DNA of 64,000 nucleotides from Tildeniella torsiva UHER 1998/13D (GTDB lineage: Bacteria; Cyanobacteriota; Cyanobacteriia; Phormidesmidales; Phormidesmidaceae). The translations under genes and the position numbers were made by a program. The notes beneath the pieces were generated by a model. That model was not told the origin of the DNA and did not search any database. It saw only the letters and a program-made list of their open reading frames with translations. How positions within the stretch are numbered: the stretch's first letter is position 1; every line of letters begins with the position of its first letter. This document shows, in pieces, positions 9,801 through 16,845 of this stretch. The DNA is taken from contig JAHHIH010000001.1 in the NCBI GenBank assembly GCA_019358835.1, positions 310,001 through 374,000 on the forward strand. Reading direction: 5' to 3'.

Positions 9801-10958
9801 AAGAAGGCCCTGGAGGCGCAGTTTTACCAGGCCCAGCGGGTAGAAAGCCTGGGGCGGCTGGCCAGCGGCATTGCCCACGACCTCAACAACGTGTTTACCC
9901 CAATTGTCACCATCGCCCAACTGCTGCGCCTCACCCAGCGCCACCTCAGCGACAAAGCCCAAGACCATCTGCGGCTGCTGGAAGAGAGCGCCAAACGGGG
10001 GGCTAGCATGGTGCAGCAGATTTTGTCGATTACCCGCAGCAGTAGCGGCACGCGGACGGAGGTGAACCTGGGGCCGCTGCTGCAAGACTTGGGAAATATC
10101 TTGCAGCAGAGTTTGCCCAAGCACATTGACCTGCGGCTGCCGGAGCGAGCGGGGTGCCAGGAACTGCGGGTTAGCGCTGACCCCACCCACCTGCACCAGG
10201 TGCTGATGAACCTCTGCGTCAACGCCCGCGATGCCATGCCCACGGGGGGCACGCTGACCCTGTCGGCGGATTTGGTGACGGTGAATGCGGCCCTGGCCCA
10301 GGCCCATATCGATGCCCAGGTGGGCCAGTACGTGCGGCTCACCGTGGCCGATACGGGCACCGGCATTGACCCTGGGCTGCGCGATCGCATCTTCGACCCG
10401 TTCTTTACCACCAAGGCCCCCGGTCAGGGCACCGGGCTGGGGTTGGCCACGGTGTTGGGCATTGTCAAGGCCAGCGATGGCTTTGTGCGGGTGGTCAGCG
10501 AAGTGGAGCAGGGCACCCAGATGCAGGTCTATTTGCCCGCTCTCACCCAGCCCTCGGCCAGCGATGCCCCCGAGGCTGACTGGCCCGACGCCCCCCAGCG
10601 GGGCCAAGGCGAACTGCTGCTGGTGGTGGAGGACGATGCCTCGGTGCAGCATTCGGTGCGATCGCTGCTGATCAACTACAACTACCGCATTGTGATGGCC
10701 AACAACGGGCTGGAGGCCCTCGACTGCTACGCCCACCAGCCGGCCCACCTGGTGGTGGTCGATATGATGATGCCCGGCATGGATGGCATTACGCTAATTC
10801 AGAGGCTCAAGGCGATGCGGCCCAGCGTCAAAATTGTGGCCACCAGCGGCCTGCCCACCTACCAGGAGGCAGCGCTAGCCGCCGGGGCCAGCGCCTTTTT
10901 GCTCAAGCCCTACGACCTCAGCGACCTGCTCGAAACCATTGCCTCACAGCTGCGCTAA
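6801..10958 (+). CDS. Multi-PAS hybrid histidine kinase with receivers at both ends
   Basis: This is a 1385-residue sensor kinase. Order: receiver-like domain (about 1-120, with D56 at the phospho-acceptor position), seven PAS/PAC units (about 130-1010), a HisKA helix (GIAHDLNN, H1026), an HATPase domain with N box (NLCVNARDAMP), G1 (DTGTGID), F (FFTTK) and G2 (GTGLGLA), then a C-terminal receiver with D1321 and the LKPYD lysine. PAS 2 and PAS 5 resemble each other (EKYR.LF, EVNPAF/DINPTF, RWF), suggesting internal duplication. There is no membrane segment, so it is cytosolic. Signals are unknown. I chose ATG 6801, where receiver homology begins, over an in-frame ATG at 6684. Confidence 0.88.
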   Translation: MKLLVLENEPLVAQALKLLLASVACDVEVVCGVEACDRPSLLHQALEGRYDLIVLDAGAENAVLGGALQAQGHSPTPILLLTDSAMAAPSWATEILIKPVEAVDLVERISALLGKPTAAISPVVELARSEARFRNMADYAPVMVWVTDATGCCTYLSQSWYEFTGQCEATGLGLGWLEAVHPDDRATAKATFLTATERQQEFRLEYRLRRRDGEYRWMLDAARPWLGVAGEFEGYIGSVLDISERVRGEAERKQANLALRESEEKYRRLFSSVDEAFLIGEALRCDDGGFDFLYIEVNPAFERATGIARQQVLGRRARQVLPGLAEVWFDTVGRVGFGGEAVHLEDYAAPIDRWFSTSFKPMGKPGSGRLSVTFSDVTERKRLELSLKASEAKLSGILDSAIAAIASFRIDSSGNWEYEYWSAGCEQLFGYPRTVYADKQFWLSQVHPDDRDQVLMPLFETFYAEGQATAEYRFRHQDGDMRWFCSDYASQKIAADCWVVTSVNYDITERKQLERDRERFLAVGSDLQVITDRNGHFHWVSPTFEQTLGWTVAEMTAIPWGDFVHPDDLAASADEIVELFKGRETFAFENRYRHRDGSYRWLLWKARLYPDDDRVYGGAIDITERKRSEAALRESEEKYRLLFNSMDEGFCVIEMLFDERDRPIDYRFLDINPTFAQQTGLTDAKGKRVREMVPNLESHWFEKLGRVALSGEPVRFEDHAEEMERWFDVFGFRFGAPELRQVAVLFRNVTERRRAEAALQESERKLRAVFDSTFEFIGLLKTDGTVLDINRTALNVVATAPEAVIGQPFWLTPWWDHFPEQRERLRQAIGRAAQGDTVRMENQHIWADGSTAWVDFSIKPVLDEQGQVIMLVPEGRDITERKAAERKIREQAALLDIASDAITVRDLDHRLLYWNQGAERLYGFEAAEALGHKAYDLLHSEVAQHGEMMPTLFEQGEWRGELDKVTKTDQAITVATRWTLVNDEAGRPKFILSVETDITEKKALEAQFYQAQRVESLGRLASGIAHDLNNVFTPIVTIAQLLRLTQRHLSDKAQDHLRLLEESAKRGASMVQQILSITRSSSGTRTEVNLGPLLQDLGNILQQSLPKHIDLRLPERAGCQELRVSADPTHLHQVLMNLCVNARDAMPTGGTLTLSADLVTVNAALAQAHIDAQVGQYVRLTVADTGTGIDPGLRDRIFDPFFTTKAPGQGTGLGLATVLGIVKASDGFVRVVSEVEQGTQMQVYLPALTQPSASDAPEADWPDAPQRGQGELLLVVEDDASVQHSVRSLLINYNYRIVMANNGLEALDCYAHQPAHLVVVDMMMPGMDGITLIQRLKAMRPSVKIVATSGLPTYQEAALAAGASAFLLKPYDLSDLLETIASQLR

Positions 10959-11160
10959 CCCTCAGGGGTCGGGTTCCTTTGCTTTTAGCCCAACCTTGGC
11001 AGAAAGCGGGCCGACCCCTCGGAGAAACAATTCTTTATGCTTTATGGGGTCAGGAGGGGGCTGGTATTATCTCCTTAAAGATTAAACTTTCTAGCCGCTA
11101 AGTCTTGCTCGTAAGTCTAGTCTTTGGCCATTCCATCGATTACTCATTAAGGGGATAGAC

Positions 11161-12549
11161 GTGAGATTTCGCGACAGGCTTATCCTAGGTTTTGTGCTGC
11201 TCGTGCTGCTCGGATTCACCGCAAAAGCGAGTTTTGCCCAAAGTCAGACTTCTCCGGCTGGTCAGAGTTCTAGCCCCTCAACTGTCTTGTTTGAAAATGT
11301 GCAGATATTCAATGGCACGGCTGAGCGCCTGTCTGCCCCGTCCAATGTGTTGGTCGTTGGCAACACCATTCAAACCATTTCTACCGATTCTATTCCTACG
11401 CCATCGGGCACCAGTGTTACTCGAATTAATAGCGAGGGTCGGGTGCTCATGCCAGGGCTGATCGACGACCATGTGCATATTTTCATGGCGGCGCTCTCGC
11501 CAGACCTGTTGCTATCTTCCGAGACCTCCGTAGACACCCTCTTTAAAACCGCAGAAACCACGGCCACGGGTATGCTAATGCGCGGGTTTACCAGTGTGCG
11601 AGATCTAGCTGGCCCGGTTTTCGATCTCAAAAAAGCGATCGACGCTGGCACCGTCGTTGGGCCTCGCATTTGGCCGTCCGGTGCCATGATTTCTCAAACC
11701 GGCGGGCACGGAGATTTTCGCACCCTAGATGAACTGCCCCGCACCCCGACCACACCCCTGAGTCAAGGAGAGCTGCTTGGCGCTGGGGCGATCGCAGACG
11801 GTGTCGATGAAGTGCTGCGGGCCACCCGCGAACAGCTCATGCGCGGTGCCACCCAAATTAAGCTGGCCGCAGGGGGCGGCGTTTCCTCCAGCTATGACCC
11901 GCTCGATGTGAGTCAGTACACCGAGGCCGAGATCCACGCTGCGGTCGAAGCCGCCGCCGCCTGGAATACCTACGTCACCGTCCATGCCTACACCCCCACA
12001 GCGATTCAGACTGCCATTCGCGCTGGCGTAAAGTGTATCGATCACGGCCAGCTGATGGATGAGGAAACCGCCAAGATGATGGCCGATAACGATATCTGGC
12101 TGAGTACACAGCCGTTCATCGAAACAGGTTCTAGTCTCTACCCTGAGGGTTCGCCCAACCGCATCAAACAAAAGCAAATGTTTGAGGGCACAGATGTGGC
12201 CTACGGTCTGGCCAAGAAGTACAACCTCAAGACCGCCTGGGGCACCGACCAGCTCTGGAGTGCAGAGGAACTGAGCAAGCAAGGGGAAATGCTGACCCGA
12301 ATGCTGCGCTGGTATAGTGCGCCAGAGGTTCTGAAAATGGCTACCAGCACCAACGCTGCCCTGTTGGATTTGTCGGGACCGCGCAATCCCTATCCGGGTA
12401 GGCTGGGTGTCGTAGAAGAAGGAGCCCTGGCCGATTTGCTGCTGGTGAACGGCAACCCCCTGGAAAATCTACGCCTAGTCGAAGACCCGACCCAGAACTT
12501 CGTCGTGATCATGAAGGACGGCAAGCTTTACAAGAATCTCTTGAGCTAA
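11161..12549 (+). CDS. Secreted amidohydrolase family protein
   Basis: A signal peptide (hydrophobic residues about 8-26, cleavage near FAQS) precedes a metal-dependent hydrolase of the imidazolonepropionase/prolidase-like amidohydrolase group. Metal-site elements are in the expected order: HVH at about 104-106 after GLID, the likely carbamylated Lys in QIKLAAGG, His in VHAYT, His in IDHGQL and Asp in WGTDQLW. The substrate cannot be told; relatives act on peptides, carbamates or ring amides. It starts at GTG 11161 with AAGGGGA upstream at good spacing. It is 462 residues long, complete, and monocistronic as far as visible. Confidence 0.8.
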   Translation: MRFRDRLILGFVLLVLLGFTAKASFAQSQTSPAGQSSSPSTVLFENVQIFNGTAERLSAPSNVLVVGNTIQTISTDSIPTPSGTSVTRINSEGRVLMPGLIDDHVHIFMAALSPDLLLSSETSVDTLFKTAETTATGMLMRGFTSVRDLAGPVFDLKKAIDAGTVVGPRIWPSGAMISQTGGHGDFRTLDELPRTPTTPLSQGELLGAGAIADGVDEVLRATREQLMRGATQIKLAAGGGVSSSYDPLDVSQYTEAEIHAAVEAAAAWNTYVTVHAYTPTAIQTAIRAGVKCIDHGQLMDEETAKMMADNDIWLSTQPFIETGSSLYPEGSPNRIKQKQMFEGTDVAYGLAKKYNLKTAWGTDQLWSAEELSKQGEMLTRMLRWYSAPEVLKMATSTNAALLDLSGPRNPYPGRLGVVEEGALADLLLVNGNPLENLRLVEDPTQNFVVIMKDGKLYKNLLS

Positions 12550-12657
12550 CGCTCTGCCAACTGGATTTTGACAGGCTAGCAGCTATGGTTTTGAGTTTGG
12601 GAGTTCAGGGTCTTGGTGAGCTTAACCGTATAGCGTGCACTCACAACATTCCCTTGA

Positions 12658-12780
12658 TTAGCTACGGTTGGCGAAATGAACGTTAATTTTATTGATCTCG
12701 AAAACCTCAAGCTCAATAAAAAGGTATCTGGAAGGCTCCAAGATCTTGCTGACTTAGAAAGTCTAGGCAGATCTGATTAG
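12658..12780 (+). pseudogene. Remnant of a nucleotidyltransferase C-terminus
   Basis: A short frame (best read from ATG 12676, 34 residues, stop at 12778-12780) contains VNFIDLENLK.NKK.SGRLQDLADLE. This matches the C-terminal end of AbiEii/MNT-like nucleotidyltransferases, where a LENLxxNKxAxGRxxDLADxExL pattern is conserved. The catalytic N-terminal part (GS..D motif) is absent; an in-frame stop lies at 12655. I read it as the tail of a deleted toxin-antitoxin-type nucleotidyltransferase. The match is from memory of the family pattern and the piece is short. Confidence 0.55.
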
Positions 12781-12804
12781 ATTGAGCCAGATTGAAGAAG
12801 CAAT

Positions 12805-13320
12805 TCACTGCTGCACCACAACCGGCGTACCCAAACTGGCCCAGTTGAACAACCACTGGGCATGGTCAACCGCCACGTTCACGCAGCCATGGCTCACGGG
12901 CGTGCCAAAATTGTGGTGCCAGTAAGCCCCATGAATCGCGTAGCCCCGGTAAAAATACATTGTCCAAGGCACATCGGGCACATCATAATCTGCGCCCCGC
13001 ATTCTGGTGGTTCGGTGCATTGACTGAATCTCAAATACCCCCGTCACCGTTGGCGTTGAGCGCTTCCCCGTCGAGACAATGACCGCATAGACTGGGGTAC
13101 CCCCCTCCCAGGCCATCAAGCGCTGGCTCGACAGATCGATTTGGAACCAGCGTTCATTCGACTGGCGAAGACCTGCAACCTGGGTGGCTATTTCTTCATT
13201 TGTAAGAGCCATGACAGGCTCTACGACTGGAGCCCAAAACAACCCTGCACCGCTGACCATTAAACTCAAAAAAGCACCTGCTCCCAAGCGTTTGAGCCAA
13301 TGCTGCTGAGAGGCTAACAT
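12805..13320 (-). CDS. L,D-transpeptidase (YkuD domain)
   Basis: A periplasmic enzyme that makes 3-3 peptidoglycan cross-links or attaches proteins to peptidoglycan. An N-terminal signal segment (about residues 15-38) precedes the YkuD domain (about 60-171). The active site [20 protein letters not shown] contains the conserved His and catalytic Cys (SHGC). It starts at ATG 13320; a GTG one codon upstream is equally possible, with GAGGTGGAG just before. At 171 residues it is a compact single-domain member without a LysM or SH3 domain. It stands alone between the nucleotidyltransferase remnant and lysR. Confidence 0.88.
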   Translation of the reverse strand: MLASQQHWLKRLGAGAFLSLMVSGAGLFWAPVVEPVMALTNEEIATQVAGLRQSNERWFQIDLSSQRLMAWEGGTPVYAVIVSTGKRSTPTVTGVFEIQSMHRTTRMRGADYDVPDVPWTMYFYRGYAIHGAYWHHNFGTPVSHGCVNVAVDHAQWLFNWASLGTPVVVQQ

Positions 13321-13418
13321 CACTCCACCTCAACTGTTTAGATGATCATTACTTCAGCCCCTCCAGTCTAAAATCCTGAAGATGGTAATGATTTGTTAGG
13401 CATAGGTTTGCCGAAGCC

Positions 13419-14297
13419 CTAGAGTTTTTCAGCCAAAAACTCCACCAGCCGGGTCACCTTAGCCGACAGGTGGCGGTTCACGGGGTACAGCGCATAGATA
13501 TTGATGGTTGGCGGCGGATAGTCGGCCAGGATAGGACACAATCGTTCGGCTGCCAAATCCTTTTCCACAATGAAATCGGGCAGTATCACAATGCCCAACC
13601 CTGCCAGGGCAGCGGCCCGCAGCACTTCGCCGTTGTTGCAGCACAGTGGCCCATTGATGGTGACGGTGTGCGACTCATCCCCCACCAAAGTCCAGCTATT
13701 GTCTTGGGCACGGTGGCCATAGTGCAGACAGTCGTGCTGTTTGAGATTGTCTGGGTGAGCTGGGACCCCGCGCTGCTGTAGGTAGTCGGGAGCGGCGCAC
13801 ACCACCAGTGGGCAGGGCGCGAGGGTGTGCGCGATTAACCCAGGGCCGGGCGGCTGGGCAGCGATGCGAATGGTGATGTCAAAGCCTTCTTCGATGGGGT
13901 CGATGCGGCGATCGTTGAGCACCAGCTCAACGTAGAGGTCGGGGTATTGGGCCATAAACTCCACCACCAACGGGGCCAGGTGCAGCGTGCCAAAGGTCAT
14001 TGGCGCATTGACGCGCAGGCTGCCGCGCGGCTCCTGGTGCAGGCGAGTGAGGGCCAACTCAGCTTCTTCGAGGTCGGCGAGAATGGCGAGGCAGCGATTG
14101 TAGTAGGCGCGGCCAGCATCGGTGGGGGAGACTTTGCGGGTGGTGCGCTGCAAGAGCTGGGTTTGCAGGTGCTCTTCTAGATTGATCACCAGTTTATTGA
14201 CCTGCGATCGCGACAGATCCATCTGGCGAGCGGCGGCGGCGAAACCACCGGCTTCGACGACTTGGGTGAAGGCGCGCATGCTTTCGAGTTTGTCCAT
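13419..14297 (-). CDS. LysR-family transcriptional regulator
   Basis: A winged-helix domain (residues 1-60, with FAAAARQMDLSRSQVNKLVINLEE) is followed by a LysR substrate-binding domain (about 90-290), giving 292 residues, normal for the family. I start at ATG 14297, where helix-turn-helix homology begins (MDKLESMRAF). A longer frame up to 14432 would add 45 residues, including a Pro/Ser low-complexity run encoded by an 18-bp tandem repeat, and is unlikely. It is divergent from the pirin gene, which it may control together with itself; that is inferred from arrangement. Confidence 0.85.
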   Translation of the reverse strand: MDKLESMRAFTQVVEAGGFAAAARQMDLSRSQVNKLVINLEEHLQTQLLQRTTRKVSPTDAGRAYYNRCLAILADLEEAELALTRLHQEPRGSLRVNAPMTFGTLHLAPLVVEFMAQYPDLYVELVLNDRRIDPIEEGFDITIRIAAQPPGPGLIAHTLAPCPLVVCAAPDYLQQRGVPAHPDNLKQHDCLHYGHRAQDNSWTLVGDESHTVTINGPLCCNNGEVLRAAALAGLGIVILPDFIVEKDLAAERLCPILADYPPPTINIYALYPVNRHLSAKVTRLVEFLAEKL

Positions 14298-14320
14298 CTT
14301 GGGGAATGGGGGAGATAAGG

Positions 14321-14366
14321 GAGGTGAGGGTGATGAGGGAGGTGAGGGTGATGAGGGAGGTGAGGG
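14321..14366. repeat. 18-bp tandem repeat in the lysR leader
   Basis: Two perfect 18-bp units (14321-14338, 14339-14356: GAGGTGAGGGTGATGAGG) plus a 10-nt partial unit lie just upstream of the lysR start codon. They would be in the 5' leader of lysR on the minus strand as a C-rich stretch. Copy number may vary between strains. Confidence 0.85.
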
Positions 14367-14399
14367 CTGGGGGATCTCTATAGGACGACGCGATCGCCT

Positions 14400-14422
14400 A
14401 TTGTCTCTTTTCGAATGACAAT
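14400..14422. promoter_or_regulatory. Possible LysR operator (ATTGTC-N11-GACAAT)
   Basis: A perfect dyad, ATTGTC (14400-14405) and GACAAT (14417-14422) with 11 nt between, lies in the lysR-pirin intergenic region. A further ATTGTC half site sits at 14441-14446. The placement between divergent genes suits a LysR-type site. No binding data; candidate only. Confidence 0.4.
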
Positions 14423-14521
14423 GCGTCCTCATAATTGCATATTGTCTATTAATTGGATTCAGTATATCTTTAATTTATTCGGATGTTTCCAATCCATTGA
14501 CGCTACTAGGAGGTGTCTCTA

Positions 14522-15226
14522 ATGATTACGGTTCGTCCTGCTAATGAACGCGGTGCCGCCAACTTTGGCTGGCTCGATTCTCGCCACACCTTCTCGTTTG
14601 GCAACTACTACGACCCTAAGCACATGGGCTTTGCCAGCCTACGGGTAATCAACGAAGACAAGGTGACGCCGAGCCAGGGTTTTGGCACCCACGGCCACCG
14701 CGATATGGAAATCATTACCTACGTGCTGGATGGCGCACTGGAGCACAAAGACAGCCTGGGCACCGGCTCCGTTATTCGCCCTGGGGATGTGCAACGGATG
14801 TCGGCGGGCACGGGCATTCGCCACAGCGAGTTCAACGCCTCAGACACCAACCCGGTACATTTCCTGCAAATTTGGATTTTGCCTGAGGCTGAGGGCATTG
14901 ACCCCGGCTACGAACAGATCGCGATCGCACCCGCCGCCAAGCAGGGCCAGCTGCGCTTAGTCGGCTCCCGCGATGGCCGTGACGGTTCTGTCACCATCCA
15001 CCAGGATGTGAGTTTGTACGCCACCACGCTGACCGAGGACGATGCGGTAACGCATACCCTGGTTCCAGGCCGAGTGGCCTGGGTACAGGTGGCCCGTGGT
15101 GCCATCACCCTCAATGGCCATGCCCTCACCGCTGGGGATGGCGCTGCCGTCAGCGACCTCGACACCCTGAGTCTGACTGGGGCTGCCGATGAGGCCGAGG
15201 TACTGCTGTTTGACATGGCCGCCTAA
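14522..15226 (+). CDS. Pirin-family bicupin (YhhW/quercetinase-like)
   Basis: A 234-residue pirin-like protein with two cupin halves. The N-terminal half has the metal site HGHRDMEIITYVLDGALEHKDS (His, His, Glu, His) and SAGTGIRHSE. Family members such as E. coli YhhW can oxidise quercetin, but physiological roles are unclear. I chose ATG 14522, with AGGAGG 8 nt upstream; a GTG at 14513 overlaps that site and is less likely. It is divergent from lysR, a common arrangement for pirin genes, so it is probably under that regulator. Confidence 0.85.
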   Translation: MITVRPANERGAANFGWLDSRHTFSFGNYYDPKHMGFASLRVINEDKVTPSQGFGTHGHRDMEIITYVLDGALEHKDSLGTGSVIRPGDVQRMSAGTGIRHSEFNASDTNPVHFLQIWILPEAEGIDPGYEQIAIAPAAKQGQLRLVGSRDGRDGSVTIHQDVSLYATTLTEDDAVTHTLVPGRVAWVQVARGAITLNGHALTAGDGAAVSDLDTLSLTGAADEAEVLLFDMAA

Positions 15227-15233
15227 CAAGCGT

Positions 15234-15265
15234 GCGGCGGCAGGAAAAATTTTTCCTGCCGCCGC
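15234..15265. terminator. 32-bp perfect palindrome after the pirin gene
   Basis: A perfect 16-bp inverted repeat centred between 15249 and 15250, GC-rich outside and AAAAATTTTT at the centre. It starts 7 nt after the pirin stop. In RNA it would form a strong hairpin without a classic U tail, so it may be a terminator, an mRNA stabiliser or a processing site between pirin and the CDGSH gene. A protein site cannot be excluded. Confidence 0.5.
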
Positions 15266-15310
15266 CGGATATCCGCGACAAGACGTGATCTAAAAGAGAG
15301 GAGAAGACCG

Positions 15311-15547
15311 ATGGCTGAGCCTATAATTGCCGACACTAAGCCCGTGGTGATGGAGCTGGAGGCGGGCGACTACTACTGGTGCACCTGCGGCCAGTCAACT
15401 AACCAGCCTTTCTGCAACGGTGCCCACAAAGGTACCGACTTCACGCCGATGAAATTCACTTTGGAGGAGAAAAAACAGGTGGCGCTGTGTGCCTGCAAGC
15501 ACACCCAAAACGCGCCCTTCTGCGACGGTAGCCATACCAAGCTTTAG
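15311..15547 (+). CDS. Double CDGSH iron-sulfur protein
   Basis: A 78-residue protein with two CDGSH-type [2Fe-2S] motifs: CTCGQS...PFCNGAH (about residues 25-41) and CACKHT...PFCDGSH (about 60-76). Each gives three Cys and one His ligand, as in the mitoNEET fold. Bacterial two-motif members are thought to act in redox or iron-sulfur handling. It has AGAGAGGAGAAG before ATG 15311. It may be co-transcribed with the pirin gene, separated by the 32-bp palindrome. Confidence 0.9.
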   Translation: MAEPIIADTKPVVMELEAGDYYWCTCGQSTNQPFCNGAHKGTDFTPMKFTLEEKKQVALCACKHTQNAPFCDGSHTKL

Positions 15548-15668
15548 CGTAACCAGAGCAGTATTTGACGGGCCTAATTTTGCCCAGTTACAGATGGGTT
15601 CGCGGCGGTTAAAGGCCTGTAGATCAGCAGCGGCGGCACTTAAACATGCCACCGCTTTGTTTGGAAGG

Positions 15669-15854
15669 TTAGTAGTTCTGCCGCAAACGTCCTCGGGTAC
15701 GACCGCTGAGGCGCTCAGACACCAGGTCACGGTCTTTGTCGTTGAGGCCGCTAATGCGCTGCTGGGCCTGGTTGAGCTGGTGGTTGTCTGACAGGCGATT
15801 GATTAGATCGGCTTCGTAAGACCGCTGACGGGGACTGAGGTGCGACTTTCCCAT
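15669..15854 (-). CDS. Small hypothetical protein
   Basis: A 61-residue hydrophilic protein starting at ATG 15854. It is rich in Arg, Asp, Gln and Ser, predicted mostly helical, and ends in an Arg-rich segment (GRTRGRLRQNY). There is no membrane segment or Cys. I do not recognise a family. A TTG 19 codons upstream would extend it with residues that look unrelated. It is called mainly on coding character, and there is no strong Shine-Dalgarno site. Confidence 0.45.
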   Translation of the reverse strand: MGKSHLSPRQRSYEADLINRLSDNHQLNQAQQRISGLNDKDRDLVSERLSGRTRGRLRQNY

Positions 15855-16011
15855 AGGTGAGGTGCTCTGCAAGAAATCAACAAACGGAATCTGCTTCCAG
15901 TGTAATTTCAAAGCAGGCCTCTGGGTAGACCAATGGGCCTTGGCAAGGAATTGTTGCTCGGGCGGTAGCGGCCTGTTCTATGAACGAAGGCAACCGCCCG
16001 AGCGAAGAGAA

Positions 16012-16045
16012 GCGATTCTCCCTTGGAGAGGCTACGCCGACGCCC
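16012..16045. repeat. Fragment of a cyanobacterial dispersed repeat
   Basis: The stretch with CTCCCTTGGAGAGGCTACGCC resembles short repeats scattered in Nostoc-type genomes (TCCC...GGGAGACGCTACGC style). It lies between the small hypothetical gene and the phycobiliprotein-like gene. The resemblance is from memory; only one copy is seen here. Confidence 0.35.
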
Positions 16046-16071
16046 TCTCGAACCGGTCTTTGCCCCTCGCG

Positions 16072-16539
16072 CTAAATGCCGCTCTCAAGCGCCTCAGTCA
16101 GCTTGTCGAGATAGAGCATCATGAGGTTGCTCTGGTCGCTGGGCAGGCTGGTGCGCACTTCTTCTTTGAGCAGACGGTAGGCCACCACACAGGCCGACTG
16201 ACGATGGAAGGCGCGGATAATATTCTGCATCCACACCAGGTACTCTTCCATGAAGCCGTCTTCGTCATGGAGCAAAACGCCTTTGGCAATGTACTCCAGG
16301 GTGTAGGTCATGTCTCGCTGGCACTGTTGGGCATGCTCTTGAACCACCTGGCGATGGGGGGTCTGCATGAGCCGCCGCAGAGTGTTGAGCACCAGATCTT
16401 TGCTGTGCTCTCGGATGTGGTTGTAGAGATTGACCCGAGCTTGAAAGGCCTCCATCATTTGCTCGAAGGGGCGCAGCTCAACATCACTCAGGTAGCGACC
16501 GTCGGCTTCACGGACAGAGGCGAGTAGTGCATTGTTCAT
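16072..16539 (-). CDS. Phycobiliprotein-like (phycobilisome-fold) protein
   Basis: This 155-residue all-helical protein fits the phycobilisome protein family (globin-like phycobiliprotein fold). ADGRYLSDVEL (residues 10-20) matches the helix X/Y region. CQRDMTYTLEYIA aligns with the C-x-R-D motif that carries the bilin-binding Cys (position 84 in beta subunits) and the Asp that contacts the bilin nitrogens. It is clearly not CpcA/B or ApcA/B. Relatives are annotated only as phycobilisome protein; whether it binds a bilin is unproven. I start at ATG 16539, where family homology begins; an upstream frame adds 28 unrelated residues. It has no linker or cpc/apc neighbours. Confidence 0.75.
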   Translation of the reverse strand: MNNALLASVREADGRYLSDVELRPFEQMMEAFQARVNLYNHIREHSKDLVLNTLRRLMQTPHRQVVQEHAQQCQRDMTYTLEYIAKGVLLHDEDGFMEEYLVWMQNIIRAFHRQSACVVAYRLLKEEVRTSLPSDQSNLMMLYLDKLTEALESGI

Positions 16540-16845
16540 GGCAGATAAAGGCGCGATCGCGCGGCCTGGATGGGTTCTCTCCCAAGATGCCCAGGGAAAC
16601 GGGTGTGATACGTGATACCTCAATAATTCTTCGCACTGAGACGAGTCGCACTACCGTCACCCCATCACCTCGCGGGTTATGCCTGATTAGGAAGCACCCC
16701 TTTCCCCGCCTAGAACGTTGGAGATGCTGGATCTAAGGCCTTGCCAGGCGCGATCTCCTTGGGGCAAGTCGCCGCGCCTGAGTTTAACAAGGCTGTGGAT
16801 TGGGTCTATTCTGGTAAAGATGCCGAATTTTGCCCAGCCGTAGCC
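16540..16845. other. Intergenic region upstream of ilvE
   Basis: 306 nt between divergent genes. It contains a GCGATCGC site near 16553 but no gene, hairpin or clear promoter that I can support. An in-frame TTG at 16741 would extend ilvE, but family homology starts at 16846. Confidence 0.5.

Noticed and set aside
9654..10748. 364-codon minus-strand frame opposite the hybrid kinase
   Set aside because: Long only because of the GC-rich opposite strand; the kinase motifs on the plus strand are unmistakable.
10965..11019. Possible terminator after the hybrid kinase (AGGGGTCGGG ... GCCGACCCCT)
   Set aside because: The arms are 10 bp but the loop is about 35 nt and there is no T tail, so I did not call it.
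14321..14366. Possible CRISPR-like array
   Set aside because: The units are directly adjacent with no spacers and only 2.6 copies; this is a plain tandem repeat.
14297..14432. N-terminal extension of LysR with a Pro/Ser repeat
   Set aside because: The helix-turn-helix begins at ATG 14297, and the extension is just the translated 18-bp tandem repeat.
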